From Symbiodinium natans (lineage: Eukaryota; Sar; Dinophyceae; Suessiales; Symbiodiniaceae): a stretch of DNA of 64,000 bases. Shown here piece by piece: positions 15,691 through 26,539 of the stretch. Under the pieces are notes generated by a model that was given only the letters and a program-made list of their open reading frames with translations, made no database searches and was not told the DNA's origin. The stretch lies in NCBI GenBank assembly GCA_905221605.1, contig CAJNDS010000407.1, forward strand, positions 1-64,000. The letters are read 5' to 3'. Each line of letters begins with the position of its first letter. The stretch's first letter is position 1. Made by a program: the position numbers and the translations under genes.

Positions 15691-16215
15691 ACCTCGGGAA
15701 ATGCTCCGTGCACGAACAAGTATGACGGGTCAGCACCGAACCTGCTACAACTCCTGCTGCTGGACATCACACCACCAGAGGATACCTTTGTGCCCCAAGA
15801 CACAGGAGACAAACGCGCCACATCACTGCCATCATGCAAGCGTCTTGGGCTGGCGGCAAGACAAATACAGTAGCATCAAATAGCTTGCAAGGTTTAAAAT
15901 TTGCATTCAGAGAGCAATTGCGGCGTTCAGGAACTTAATTAAGCCACATCAGAACTATATCTGTCATACATGATGAAGCTTGAGCCGACGTCGGCATGGG
16001 TCTGAATGGTCTACGCTGCAAACGTCACCACGCAGCAAAACAAAGTCGAGGCGAAGCCGTGCTTACAATGAAAGCGGCACACGCCGATGTTCTTCTTCCA
16101 ATAGGCTGGCTCTGTGAAGGCCACACCGCCAGGCTGCGCTCTCTGTGCAAGCCGGTTTGGTTCTGAAGTGCCGCGTTCCGCGCATGTCACAGACGAGCTT
16201 GTCAGTTAGCATGCT
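15691..16215. other. Upstream of carboxypeptidase, nothing assigned
   Basis: This stretch should hold the promoter and 5' exon of the carboxypeptidase gene. I see no TATA-like or TTTT-box element that I can defend and no signal-peptide frame that joins the first supported exon. Confidence 0.35.
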
Positions 16216-16780
16216 TCATAGAATTCTCGCGGGCACGACAGATGGCGCTCTCAGTCTCATGAGTCGCTTGTCATCAGCAGCTACTTTCTCGAATTGTTTG
16301 CTGAGCTCCTTGCGTCTGCAGTTCCAGTATGTTTCAGCAGTGCGGTGTCATATGCTTGGACAGCTTTACTGCACTGTGCGTAGCCTTAGCTGCTGGCTGC
16401 CGCAAGGACTACCTTTTCTGATCTTTCCGAGCTCACTTCCACGACAAAGGGGGTCTAGTCCATGCCTGGGCATGAAGCACGGATTTTCTTGCCGAAGGAG
16501 AGGTATTCTTGTCAAGACAGAAGAGCCATGAGACGCGCACGTCCTTTGAGCTTCTTTGTGATGATCTCGTCAGGCGTGATGATGTGGACAACACCACCCC
16601 ATCCTCGAAAGACAGTTGCAAAGGGCATGCTAAGGAGAGTCTCTGGGCTTCTGCCCCAGAACAAGGGAGCTTGTGAGCTTTGGACCTGCTAGGCAGTCTC
16701 GGTCCACGCCGGACAGCAGGCACCTCCACCGTGCTTCGCCATGCTTCGGCACGTTTCTTGCGATCAAACATGGAGGACTG
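16216..16780 (-). CDS. Unassigned gene, three candidate exons
   Basis: Exon 1 (16686 to about 16772) starts around MFDRKKRAEAWRSTVEVPAV and ends AGCAG|GTCC. Exon 2 (16513-16629) follows CTCCTTAG in matching phase and encodes RGWGGVVHIITPDEIITKKL then KGRARLMALLS, ending at a TGA or a GA donor. A third segment (16216 to about 16319) encodes KELSKQFEKVAADDKRLMRL and ends at TGA. The first join keeps frame and the exon-2 peptide is very protein-like, so this is probably a real gene. I do not recognise the family. The exon 2 to 3 join is not phase-matched, so the third segment may belong elsewhere. Confidence 0.5.
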
Positions 16781-18531
16781 TGGCGTTCACGCAGGCTCAC
16801 TCAAGCTGTCAAAGAATAGGGAACGATATGTCAGAGGTGACAAGTTCAAAGTTGCGGTTGTGGAATGCAAAGATTCACCACACGAAGCAGAGCCGGCTTT
16901 ATGGCAACACACAACGTGTACTTATGGTCAGAGCACTGGGAGAGAGTCTCGAACAGCTCATCCTTGTTCATGCCTCAGCGCAGTCAGAAGAGCTTAGACT
17001 CACTTAATTACATCTATTACACGAATCTGCGCGATTCGGAAAACGCAAAGCAGTGACTGACTTCTCGGGACCCCGACCCGGGCGCCAGAAAGACTCACAG
17101 ACACCAAAGAGCTGGTCTGAAGTCGTGCCAGACACTACAAAGTCCTCTGCGGTCAGAAACTTCTGTACATTTCTCGAACGCCTGCAAGCACTACCTGTCA
17201 CTGCTCCCTGACATTGTGAGAGAGGCCAGCAGATGCCAGGGTGACTGGCCCTCCTCTGCAGTAGACAGGCAGCCGATGAAGTCGAACCCACAGATGAACC
17301 TCGAAAGCCCCACGCAAACTCCGCGCACGTACCACACACGCGCACAGACCACTCACTCAAACTGAATGCGCACAGCAGTGCACCACCACAATTTCAGTCA
17401 GGCCAGGTCACGGATTCTGCTCCTTGTCGAGCCCGGCCACGACCGGCTCTGTGAACCAGGGCCCAAAACGCTTCTCATACCTTGACAGAGAGACATGTGG
17501 GCTCTCTTTACTCTGAAAACGCGGTGAAACAATGTGAAACTCACGATCACGAGAACTTTCTTCTGCCGGCTCACAGCATGGACGAGAGCATGTTGCCGAT
17601 CATCCGAGGCTGCATGACGCGCTCCTGTGCTGCCGCAGCTTGAGATACACGCGTACTTAGACACATACTCATGCTTTTACAGCCTTGGGCTTCAGAACAT
17701 CTTCAGAAACGCAAAGAAACTCACAGACTCACAGAAATGCGTCTTCATCTTGGGGGCTCCTCTCGCAGACTGAACAACTTCATGCGAAAGTTCAATAGCT
17801 GGCTCATCGTCTGCACCTCTAGGAGTCTTGAGAGAGCTGCAGCAAGCGGAGTTTGGGGGGTTTAGGGTCTTTTTATGGGGTTTTTAGGGTTTAGGGTAGG
17901 CGAACACCGAAATGAGAGAAGATAGGAGAAGCCAGAAACTCGGCCCGCCACATCTGTTGCTAGTCCTGCAAGTCCGACGTAGCATTGGTCAGTCCTCGGG
18001 GTATGCGCGTAGCTTCCCCCAAACAAACCCTAAAGCCACAATCCAAAGCCACAGGCCATCCTTCAATCCTATGCCCTTCGAGCTGGGCGGGGCAAGGGCC
18101 TGAAACCATCCCAAAACATCTGAGAAGCCACTCAACCCATCATGCACCACCTCTATAAATCTATAGACTATGGATATTTAAATCTGACCCTGTCTCCAGT
18201 CGCACCCTCCTGAGCCTCGGGCACCTGGAAAGTCTTCTGCCTCGCCAGGGTCCAGGAAGGCACGGTCAGCGATTGGGAAACCAAAGTAAAACCCAACAAA
18301 GGAACAAGATTGCATAGAAAAAAAAAGAGCATCTACTCTCCGCGTTTCTGCACGACTGCCTGTTGCAGCTCACCGTTTGCAGCTGCCGAATCTGAGCAGT
18401 TGAGATGATCGAGATGTGGTTTGCTATCTGCATCTATCTGCCCATGAACGTCCACATGCGCCCCACACAAGCACTGACTTCAACAGGTTTGGGAGGCAGA
18501 CTCCGTAGCGCGTGTCTGAGGCGATACCTAC
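16781..18531. other. Non-coding stretch with telomere-like motif
   Basis: No gene is supported. A minus frame at 17004-17360 has a mildly protein-like part (QKFLTAEDFVVSGTTSD) but no verified splice. A GGGTTTAGGGT-type cluster lies at 17858-17900. The rest shows no structure I can defend. Confidence 0.4.
17855..17902. repeat. Interstitial telomere-like TTTAGGG cluster
   Basis: Several degenerate copies of the TTTAGGG telomere unit stand close together (GGGTTTAGGG, TTTTTAGGGTTTAGGG). TTTAGGG is the telomere repeat reported from dinoflagellates and plants. Here it is internal and degenerate, so it is not a chromosome end. Confidence 0.7.
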
Positions 18532-18637
18532 CTGGGCGAAGCCGACAGCCACAAGCCAAAGGACACGCCCGCAATGACCCTGCACCGCCCAGAGTCGCAG
18601 GCACACTTGTCGCCTGCCATGGCGACAATGGCCGAGC
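18532..18637 (-). CDS. Candidate coding exon, Cys-rich start
   Basis: This 106-nt segment follows CATTTGAG and ends at CCCAG|GTAGGT, a good GT donor. It reads SAIVAMAGDKCACDSGRCRV then IAGVSFGLWLSASP, with an internal ATG in GCCATGG context, so it could hold a start codon. The hydrophobic second half could be a signal or membrane segment. A nearby minus frame (about 18720-18904) includes MNFRDACTRVGIACQKLAAH and may be another exon. No family is recognised and no join was verified. Confidence 0.4.
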
Positions 18638-18919
18638 CTCAAATGTCTCTGCTGCACTTCCGCAAGAGTGAGTGCTTGGAACAGCATGTGTAACAATTGC
18701 GGGACAGCACAACTCGATGCACCCCGCTGGAAAATGCCTAAGACTGGTACCATTGTATTCCATTAAGCCGCTCATGGTGTCCTCTTGACCTCTCTGGTAC
18801 AGGGTGTGCGCAGCGAGCTTTTGGCAGGCGATGCCCACACGTGTGCAGGCATCTCGGAAATTCATGCCATGCGGATGTTGCTGAGGCATGAACGTCGACT
18901 GCAAAGGAACAAATCCAGC

Positions 18920-19130
18920 AGCGCTACTTGTTCAGCTGAGCCACCCGAGACAGAATGACGTTCAATGTCACCGCCAGCTTCCCAATTTTCAGTAGGACAC
19001 AAACACCGCGGATCAGAATTCGCAGACAAACAACAGCGGGATACGCTTCAGCTATTCGCAAACGCCCTCGCCCTGAGACACCTTGCAATTCTTCACGCAG
19101 TTCAGAAACATTCGTGAGATTCATTGACAC
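18920..19130 (-). CDS. Weak candidate exon
   Basis: The minus frame includes NLTNVSELREELQGVSG, reminiscent of a short coiled-coil segment, and lies just downstream (on the minus strand) of the long coiled-coil gene at 19.6-21.2 kb. It may be a late exon of that gene. I found no phase-verified join. Confidence 0.27.
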
Positions 19131-19559
19131 ATTCCGATCGTTTAGTCGGCTTTTCTGGCTCTAAATGTCATCGTCGCGCATTGAGCTCATGGATAGCCGG
19201 GCATCAAGAGATGCAAACTGCATTGTTCGCATCTTGCCTGTCAGCCCCTGGCTACAGCATCCGATACGTAGTTCAGTTTCATGACAGTGGCGATGAAGCT
19301 GGGTAAGTCCATAAGTTTCTTAATCATCTGCAAACAAAGCTGTCCGTGACTCTAGCCAGAGGCAGCAAAGCTCAGCATTATCGATGGAGGGCATTGGCAA
19401 CACAGTTCTTGAGGGCCTTGTTCCTGTCAGCGCCAAAGAGAGTGCAGAACAATGCAGGACAGCTCGACAGGCTGTCTTTCAGACTGACAGAAGGGCAAGG
19501 ACTCTGTTTACAGTTTACCACACTTCACAGCTGCTTGCGGGGTGTGTGGTACTCTGCAA

Positions 19560-21192
19560 GGCAACGTGTGCCTCCTCTCGATGTCGTCAAGGCGGTTGAT
19601 CATCAAGTTCTGTGCTGTTCTGGAGGCGCGCAAGTCCTGCGCAGCAAAGCAAACCAACCCTCAAGCTGCCAAGCTCCCAAGGTCTGCAGTAAAGGGGGGC
19701 TGCCGGGCAGCCTGCTGGACGATGTCCCGCTGCTTCGTTTCAGCTGCAAGCTCCTAAGCAGTTTAAGCGTCTCGACCACAGAAGAAGAATATGGAGAAGT
19801 AGGTCCCAAAACACTCTTGGGTTCTCCGCTCTTCTTGCAAGGCAAGCAGCCTTGCGGGTGGCCTGGAGAGCCTGTTTCAGGCCCTCCAAGGCTTCGCATT
19901 CTCGCTCGTAGGCTGTAGTGGCCTGCACTTGAGCTGCGTGGACAATACTGCAAAGTTCAGAAGACTCGCGTCCGGAAAGCACTGCCGGTCTAGAGCCGAG
20001 TCTAGAAGCGATACCGCATATTCTACTATCATACTAATCTCTGCAATGGTCGCTACATGACGCGAATGTTCAACAAATGCTCCGAATGCCAGTATCATCA
20101 GTATCCACTGCGTTTCCCAGGCAGGCCAGGGCCTCTTGCAGATGCGATCTCAAGGCATCGATGTCTTGGCGCAACCGCTCGTTCTCCGAGCCCAGGCCTG
20201 GCGCGCTTTGCGCTTTAAGCGCCCCTTACACGTAAAGCATCGCATCCGATGAAACTCACAACCCCCTGCGCCTGACAACTCGGCCGTGGCCACCCTGTTG
20301 CCTTGCGAGGGCCGTCTCAAGGGTTGGGGCTAAGGGGTTAAGGCTCCGAGGTGTCCAAGTGCATCCCACTTCTCTCTCAGGCTAAGCACCAGGCTGTTGT
20401 TGATGGTTTGCAGCTTTTTCTCCTTGCCAGCTCGGCTCGGGCCAATTTGCTGGTGACTGCTGGTATGATTGATCAATCTTGGTCATCCATTTCTTGCTCT
20501 GACGTGCGCATGCTTTTGCAAATGCAGAAGGATGGGGAAGGCGTGTGCGGCTTCCAACAGAGCCTGAGGGTATCCACACACACACACACACTGACGACCG
20601 GCACATTCGAACCACTCTAACCTGTGCTACATGATGCTACATGCATTTCGGCAAGTCGTTCAACCAAGGCTTAACCCTGTGAAGTTGTCTTGGCTGCGGC
20701 AACTTTCCAGCCACAGAGTGAGGGCATGAGCTTCGCTGAGCAAGTTTGCCGCATTCCCGCGAAAAAACGAGACTGGCATTGCATGGGTGCGTGCGAGCGA
20801 GCGGGTGGTGCGGCGGGAAGGGGGAGCAACCATGTTGCCAAGTGCGAGAGTTGTGAAGTGACATGCGTATGACCCGCCACGGCTCTGTCGCGAACTAATT
20901 GACCCTGTGCCCACAGTCCAGATCGATGGTCTGCACGACGGCGCTGTCATCGTCCTTCTTTTTCTTCTGCAGCTTCGTCTCGTACCTGTGGGTGAGACAA
21001 GTTTGCAATGCTTCTTACGGCGCCGTGTCTCAACTTGTGACAAGATGCCCTTAGGATCAAGGGATCAGGGCATAGGGGAGGCGAGGTGGGCAACAATGTG
21101 TGGGCTGGGCTAGGGCACTGCAACTTGCTCCTTTTCAGGTCCGCCACCTGCTTCGTCAGCGCAGTCTTCTCTCGCATCTTGGCGTCAAGGTC
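19560..21192 (-). CDS. Long coiled-coil protein, many small exons
   Basis: Exon C1 (21131-21192) encodes DLDAKMREKTALTKQVADLK and ends AAAAG|GAGC, a GA donor. C2 (20904-20985) follows CCCACAG, restores the frame exactly and encodes YETKLQKKKKDDDSAVVQTI. Further segments in the same order: about 20350-20422 (KLQTINNSLVLSLREKWDAL), about 20112-20197 (GSENERLRQDIDALRSHLQE), about 19825-19970 (HAAQVQATTAYERECEALEG), about 19690-19750 (AETKQRDIVQQAARQPP) and about 19560-19640 (TAQNLMINRLDDIERRHT). All show Leu/Ile and charged residues in coiled-coil spacing. The C1-C2 join is verified by phase; the rest are ordered but their ends are approximate. Function is unknown; a structural or cytoskeletal scaffold is likely. 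The gene may extend upstream to the exons at 22.3-22.6 kb. Confidence 0.65.
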
Positions 21193-21260
21193 CTTCCAGT
21201 CCGGTAAAATCTTCAGTATTAGCGACAGATGCCCAGCCCCGAGTATGCGGAAATAGATAC

Positions 21261-21350
21261 GGCCAGCATTGTTGGCAGTCCTCTGTGCAGCTCTGGCTCA
21301 AGGCCATAATGCTCTTGTGGTCCAAGCCAGCGCTTGAGGAAGAAGGGCGC
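21261..21350 (-). CDS. Candidate coding exon
   Basis: The segment follows TTCCCTGCAG and ends CTGGCC|GTATCT. It reads PFFLKRWLGPQEHYGLEPEL then HRGLPTMLA, a plausible folded or loop region. It lies just upstream of the long coiled-coil gene and may be one of its earlier exons. No homology is recognised. Confidence 0.35.
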
Positions 21351-21563
21351 TGCAGGGAAAAGCAGAATGCAAGAACCAAGGGTCAAACGATGAGCTCAAA
21401 AAGCACATACATAACTTAACCATCAGCATAGCCGGACCCCTGACCAGCCTGTGGCGAAGTGCCCCGCACCCCTCCGGAACGAGAGGAAGCAGAAGTTCGG
21501 GAGGACATGGCCTCTGACGCCGGGCGTCAGCACTGGGCGATGTGTGGTGAGGCCGAAACAGGC

Positions 21564-21863
21564 TTAGCCCTGCGAAAGTCCCACTGAGGGCACAACCGGG
21601 TTGTTACGCTTCGGCCGGCCTTCGAGTTCCCCTCGCACCTCAAGGAACTGCACAGAATTGCAGAGTTTCAGTGTTTGGTGGTTGCACGCCGCGGCTCGGC
21701 AAGTCACATTGTACACCATCACCACGCTCCCCACCTGCGGGCTGCCATTGCTTCCGGGAGCCCACGCCATGACCTCGGCGTTTGCGCACGTGGCAATGCA
21801 GGACAGAGTGTAGAGGGAGCTGAGTGTGCAGCAAGGCTGGACGACCGCGTCGAAAGCCGCCAC
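21564..21863 (-). CDS. Candidate terminal exon, extracellular-like
   Basis: An open frame of about 99 codons ends at a stop near 21564. It contains two hydrophobic/Cys-rich segments (TLSSLYTLSCIATCANAEV, SVVMVYNVTCRAAACN) and then a charged tail (FLEVRGELEGRPKRNNP). One N-x-T site is present. The composition is protein-like and would suit a secreted or membrane-linked segment, but no family is recognised and the 5' join is unknown. Confidence 0.38.
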   Translation of the reverse strand: MAAFDAVVQPCCTLSSLYTLSCIATCANAEVMAWAPGSNGSPQVGSVVMVYNVTCRAAACNHQTLKLCNSVQFLEVRGELEGRPKRNNPVVPSVGLSQG

Positions 21864-22269
21864 TTAGACTTTAGGCAACTGGAAGCTACAATACCCGCAT
21901 GTAAGTCGAACTTGTCTCATGCTGTCGTTGGTAACCTGTGATTAGAGTCGTATGTCGGCGTGAATCAACACGTCGCCTCAAGTGCGAATTTGCCGGACTC
22001 TTTGCAAAGTTGCGCACGCAACGAAAGCTGGCGTCTACTTTTGGGAATCGAGTTGCGACTTGCGACATGTTACGTTAAAGCCTGTGCTTGAACCAAAGAA
22101 TGCCAGATCTGGACTCGCAGCTGAATCGAGTCTAGCCACAACCTCAACAGCACGAGCAGAGAACAGCCTGGGTCGCCACAACCAAGAAAAGGTGTGCCGG
22201 TGTGCTTGCCCAGCAATGACAGCCACTTACAACAACAGCATGACCGCAAGCAACGGTTTCATGGCTCAG

Positions 22270-22626
22270 GTGACATGCCCAGCCGTGCCCATATTTTGAA
22301 AAGCTCTCTCGGAGCTGGTGCGTTATCTCGTCAAGGCACTTTGCAAAGCAAGCGTTGTTCACTTGCTGTTGCGGCGGCCCTGAAGAATGCACAATGATGT
22401 GCAACGGATTGCAACGGTATGTCATGTCGAACTAGCCAGTAGCCTCACTCATTCTCACTCCATGATGGTCGGCCATCCCCGTCTCCCAGACACCTGCAGA
22501 GCTTTTGTGCCGGGCATGCGGGCAGACTCTTGGCAGACGCTGTGAGAGAGCCATGGCTTTCTGCGATCTTTAAGCGCAGCGCGTACTCTGCCGTGTCCGC
22601 GAGCTTCTCCACTGAGGACTCCAGGC
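22270..22626 (-). CDS. Coiled-coil exons, perhaps 5' part of neighbour
   Basis: Exon 22494-22626 follows GGACTAG, encodes LESSVEKLADTAEYALRLKI and then an Ala/Ser segment, and ends CTGCAG|GTGTCT. A second segment (about 22275-22400) follows CATTCTTCAG and encodes QQQVNNACFAKCLDEITHQL then RESFSKYGHGW. Both are strongly protein-like. They lie upstream of the long coiled-coil gene on the same strand and could be its earlier exons, which is inference. A weaker possible exon follows at about 22080-22190 (RAVEVVARLDSAASPDLAFF). Confidence 0.5.
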
Positions 22627-23009
22627 CTAGTCCACAACTGGCCTAGAACACAAGCATGGAGCACGGTCCCCACACGCAACTCCCCTGCCTTGCAGTCGCT
22701 CCTTCAAACCCTGGGAAGCAACAAAGACCAAGATGCACCAAAGGCCAGTCAGGACAGTAGACTTTGCACATGCCGACATGTCTCGGATCCGTCAAGAAAC
22801 AGCTCAGACAGTCCCGCAAGATCTGCTGGAGACCTATATAAGGCTCATAGCCCCCGTGATCAACGGAACCTCCCCAGACCTAAACAAGCGCTTCGCTAAA
22901 CCCAAAGAAGAGTAAGATACCGGCAGCCTTCTAGCTGCAGTGTTCAGAATCGGGTTCCAATTCTTGTTGGTGAGATTCTCAAGTTTATTCCGGCCCCCGC
23001 TCACAACCA

Positions 23010-23165
23010 TGCGGCAGAGGGGGGTCGAGGGCGGGTGGGGTGGGGTTGGTGGGGTTGGCGGGGCTGGCGGGGCTGGTGGGGTTGGTGGGGTTGGTGGGGC
23101 TGGCGGGGGTGGCAGGGGTGTGGCGGGGGTGTGGCAGGGGAGTGGCGGCGGTGTGGCAGGGGGTG
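23010..23165. repeat. G-rich minisatellite (GGGGTTGGTGGGGTTGGC)n
   Basis: About 150 bp of imperfect units built from GGGGTTGGT, GGGGCTGGC and GGGGGTGTGGC. The strand asymmetry is extreme (C-rich on the transcribed-sense minus strand). It lies just downstream of a supported exon donor at 23201, so it is probably intronic. Translated, it gives Thr-Pro-rich strings that should not be mistaken for protein. Confidence 0.9.
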
Positions 23166-23200
23166 TGCCTGAAGCAAGACATGCACAAACCAGCCTGGAC

Positions 23201-24050
23201 CTGATCGGCAAAGCTACGCGTTTGCCGCTCGAACTGCTTTGAGACCCTGGGCGATGAGTAGAAACTCGGAGGTTCAATGTCCACAAGTGCCGATAACCGG
23301 CATAAAGCAGCATATGCCAGCACGAAAGTCCATGCACTGCTAGATCTGAGGGCTCTGCAGCCGTACTTCCTGGGATTTCCATGCAGGAGTATTCGGAACA
23401 GAAGCATCTTGGACGTTGCAGCGGCCTTCTCAAGCGCATTGTACATGTCGGCGCTATCCTCAGGTGATGGACACTGAGACTGTGGAAACAGACTGATGCC
23501 GAATGCCTCTCACACCCTGGCAGGCCAACCTAGGACCTGGACCGGCACGTTCGTCGACTTGTCCAAGCTTTCCTGATGCTCTATGGCGCTCTTCAGCGGC
23601 AGGCGTCAATTTTTGCAAGGGAAAAGCAATGGGGAATGGCTTTACACGCTTTGCACTGTTTCTCCTTGTAGCACATCCAGAGGTAGTACTGCTCCTGCAA
23701 GGCCGGCAGACAAGAGTTGCGAAGGGACAGAGCTTGCTTTCCGGCGCGGTCCCCCTTGGTCTTGTTCCATGGGCGCTGCACCTCAGTCTGAAGATCTGCT
23801 TGCTCTTGCAGAGCAGAAGGATAGTCTTGCACAAGGCAACGGCGAGGATGGAATCGCCCAACATCGCACTGCCACAGAGAAGTCCCGTCGGGATGAGGTA
23901 GTGGATGGATGGCTCCTGTCTGACTAAAGAACCATCACATGACGAAAGAGAAGACTCTGAGAAGACCAAAGGCTGAGCGCAGAGCTTGCAGCATCAGCGC
24001 CCAGGCGGCGATGGCGACCAGCTCTAAGCTCAGGTAGGAAAGAATCCGAT
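23201..24050 (-). CDS. Unassigned gene with a membrane helix
   Basis: Exon 23201-23473 follows CACAGTCTCAG and encodes PEDSADMYNALEKAAATSKM then a hydrophobic stretch (SSAWTFVLAYAALCRLSALV), ending GATCAG|GTCCAG. Upstream, a frame at about 23594-23930 encodes LPALQEQYYLWMCYKEKQCK and a short Cys pair, after a TTTAGTCAG acceptor. Farther upstream (about 23940-24040) comes a single hydrophobic helix, SLELVAIAAWALMLQALRSA. The three segments are in order on one strand and could be one membrane protein, but only the first exon has good splice sites at both ends. I do not recognise it. Confidence 0.42.
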
Positions 24051-24379
24051 GTGGCCTCGGGGGATCTTTGAGATTCTCTGAGCCCCCAACATGCCCCAAC
24101 CTTAGCTTCCTGGGGTGTCGGCACGCGAATTGGTATGCAATGGGGTGGCCAAGATGGTCTGACACGCGAGAGCCGCGAGAACGAGATCTCATGACGTCAT
24201 AACAGTCTGGTGAATACATCGGGTCTGATTTCCCGAATCTCCGGCCTCAGCAGGCAATGAAGACATATCCCAGCTCGCTCCTACATATAATCAGAGCTCC
24301 GACACGTGATCCCCAAAAACAAGCTAGAGGACAGAGACACAAAGACGGCCTGCAGGAAGCTGGTGTACGCCTGAACAGG

Positions 24380-25440
24380 GCTCAGCTTCAACAGCCCCGC
24401 CATGTCTCCCCGACTGACTGCAGGGTCGATTTGCGGGACCAGCGTAGCTTTGCAGACTCATGGCCGTCACTGGCAAAGCGACAACTCGTTTCCGTCGCTG
24501 TCAGGACGAGCCTTGTCTTGCGCCCGACTGTAAGCCTTGAAGCAGGGCAAAGCAAAACTACCTTCAAGCTTCCTTGGCGTTTCGTCCCGTATCTAGCTTC
24601 GAATCGGATTGCGTACGCCATATGCACATATTCATGGCCTCTCCATGGACCGCAATGAAGAGGTTCAGGACACAAACCTGAACATCTTCGCCAGGCAGCT
24701 CTCCATCTAAAAGTCCTCAAGCTACAAACCATGTCTCCGGCACAGAAGACGACCATGGCAGTAAGGAGGAACACAAAGGTCAGTGGCGTTCCTTCCTTGC
24801 CAGGCACAGGGACATGGAAGCAGAAGCCCAGGGGGCCCAAACCCCGAAACTCCTCAAACGATTTTAGCCGGGCAGCCAGAAACAACAACAGCTAGGGAGT
24901 CTAGGAAGGTCACAGATGTTGTTTGAGTCCCTTGTCTAAGCGACCCATGATGCCATGGTCATGTTGCCGCAAGCTCCTCCGGTGCACCGCCGACGGTGAG
25001 GGCAACATCAATACCATCTCCGTCACCTTGTACCCAAACTAGTACCAAACTGGTACCAAGCGCACCAAGGGTGGACTGCACTCGCAGCCCAACTCTGAGC
25101 TCGAAACCCAGAAGCAGCAGCTTCAGTGCTCCCAATACCTCGAAATTGGAGCGCACGTGTACAGAGACGTCCGTGGCCAGTGCAGGCATGTCGTGAAGGT
25201 GTGGTCATACACACGTCGAGCAACCACTTTGTAGTGCTGCGGAAGTTCATGCCTCAGCTTCGTCTCATTTGGATCCGCTTCCAGTGCACGGTGCGAAGGC
25301 AGAATGCTGAGGCATGCTCCCAAGCTCCAGTGCCAGAGCTCCATGCACAAAGCCCACGAGCACACAAAAGGTCACCACCAGGATCCTGGCGGGAAAACGG
25401 AACACCCAAGATCACCCCAGCTGCCTCTGGACAGCTATGA
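24380..25440 (-). CDS. Possible membrane protein, several exons
   Basis: Minus-strand segments in order: about 25335-25405, after TTCCCGCCAG, a signal-like helix (ILVVTFCVLVGFVHGALALE); about 25195-25290, ADPNETKLRHELPQHYKVVA then RRVYDHTF; 24959-25189, a hydrophobic stretch (VLGALKLLLLGFELRVGLRV); about 24731-24860, PVPGKEGTPLTFVFLLTAMV then VFCAGDM, ending ATG|GTTTGT. Each is protein-like and three are hydrophobic, so a secreted or multi-span membrane protein is plausible. The joins were not phase-verified and the family is unknown. Confidence 0.38.
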
Positions 25441-25946
25441 TGCTCTCTTCTCACCAAGTTGGCCAGGTCCACCCGCCAATGGAGGTGGAGAAAGAGGCCT
25501 GCAAGATTGGCAGGATCTTCTCCCCAACCTCAGGAGATCAGACATATCAAGCATTCCATTGTAAGGCTAAGGATCCAGGCTCCGTGTCGTTGAGGGCGGC
25601 ACATATTCGAAGGCCCTGCAACCTCAACGTCACAGCGTGGCAAAGAATCATGAAATGAAGCCCGTGGCGCAGCACCTCAACAACTTGTCCTCAGCAAGTC
25701 TGTGTGGACTCCACCGCTGTTAGTCAAGCAGCTCCACGTCAGCTGGATCCAACGGAAAAGAACCAGCACGGAGAGCATGATCGGTATCTCCTACGTGACA
25801 CAGCTGATAGGGGCTTGCGGTGGAGCTGCTCCGAAATAAGAGCTGAGAGGGCCAAAAAGGTTTTGACAAGCTTCCAGCATGCTGAGCTGGGTCCTGAAGA
25901 GTTACATCGCTGGATGTCCACCAGACCAGCACCTCGGAACACAAAG

Positions 25947-26376
25947 TCATACAGCATGAAACACGTATATGGCTATTGAGCTGAGTGAATGAGTGAGTGC
26001 GTGAGTGAATGAGGAATACGATGAACAAAGCCAAGACACCATCAGCAGAATGATAGACACCCAGTTGTAAAGGTTCCTCGGCTCGGCGCAACGCAGCTGG
26101 AGATGCTCGACGCCCACGCTCGTGGCGACTTGTGAGCACTTGCCGTTTCTTCGCAGCCCTCTCATGCACTACGCTCTGCCGCGACCCCGTAAGACCTCGA
26201 TGCACACTCACGTCTGACTCAGAGGTGTCAGAGGTATCTGATCCGAGGGTCTCCAACTTTGTGAGGTAGCGTGGGCCCCTCAGAGATGTCTCCGGCTGAG
26301 GGGCTCTACGTGTTTCTGCACTCTGCCATATGTTGCAATCGTGTTCAACCTTCGAAGAGCTGAGTTCGGCACGCAT
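25947..26376 (-). CDS. Candidate exon, charged region and possible helix
   Basis: An open frame from an ATG at 26376 reads MRAELSSSKVEHDCNIWQSA, then a Ser/Asp-rich acidic part (TLGSDTSDTSESDVSV) and a basic part (HERAAKKRQVLTSRHERGRR). A second frame over 25990-26100 gives NLYNWVSIILLMVSWLCSSY, a good membrane helix. The two could be joined by splicing into a membrane-anchored protein, but I found no verified intron between them. Confidence 0.35.
25978..26016. repeat. Short (GAGTGAAT)n-type repeat
   Basis: A stretch of GAGTGAATGAGTGAGTGCGTGAGT-type units, about 35 bp, directly after the segment above. Simple low-complexity repeat. Confidence 0.7.
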
Positions 26377-26539
26377 GCTGGAGGTAGCAAAGGTACCCGG
26401 CCATTTCCCAGAACTCGTAGAAAAGCTCCTCTCTACGGTTCTGTCTCAGTTCTGTCATTTGCGCAACTTCGCAAGGAGTTCATGTGCGCGAATTCCAGTT
26501 CCCAAAACCAACCACCCTTGCAGCCCGTGCAGAACTCAG

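Noticed and set aside
22985-23200. Thr/Pro/Asn-rich repeat protein on the minus strand
   Set aside because: It is a translation of the G-rich minisatellite downstream of a good splice donor.
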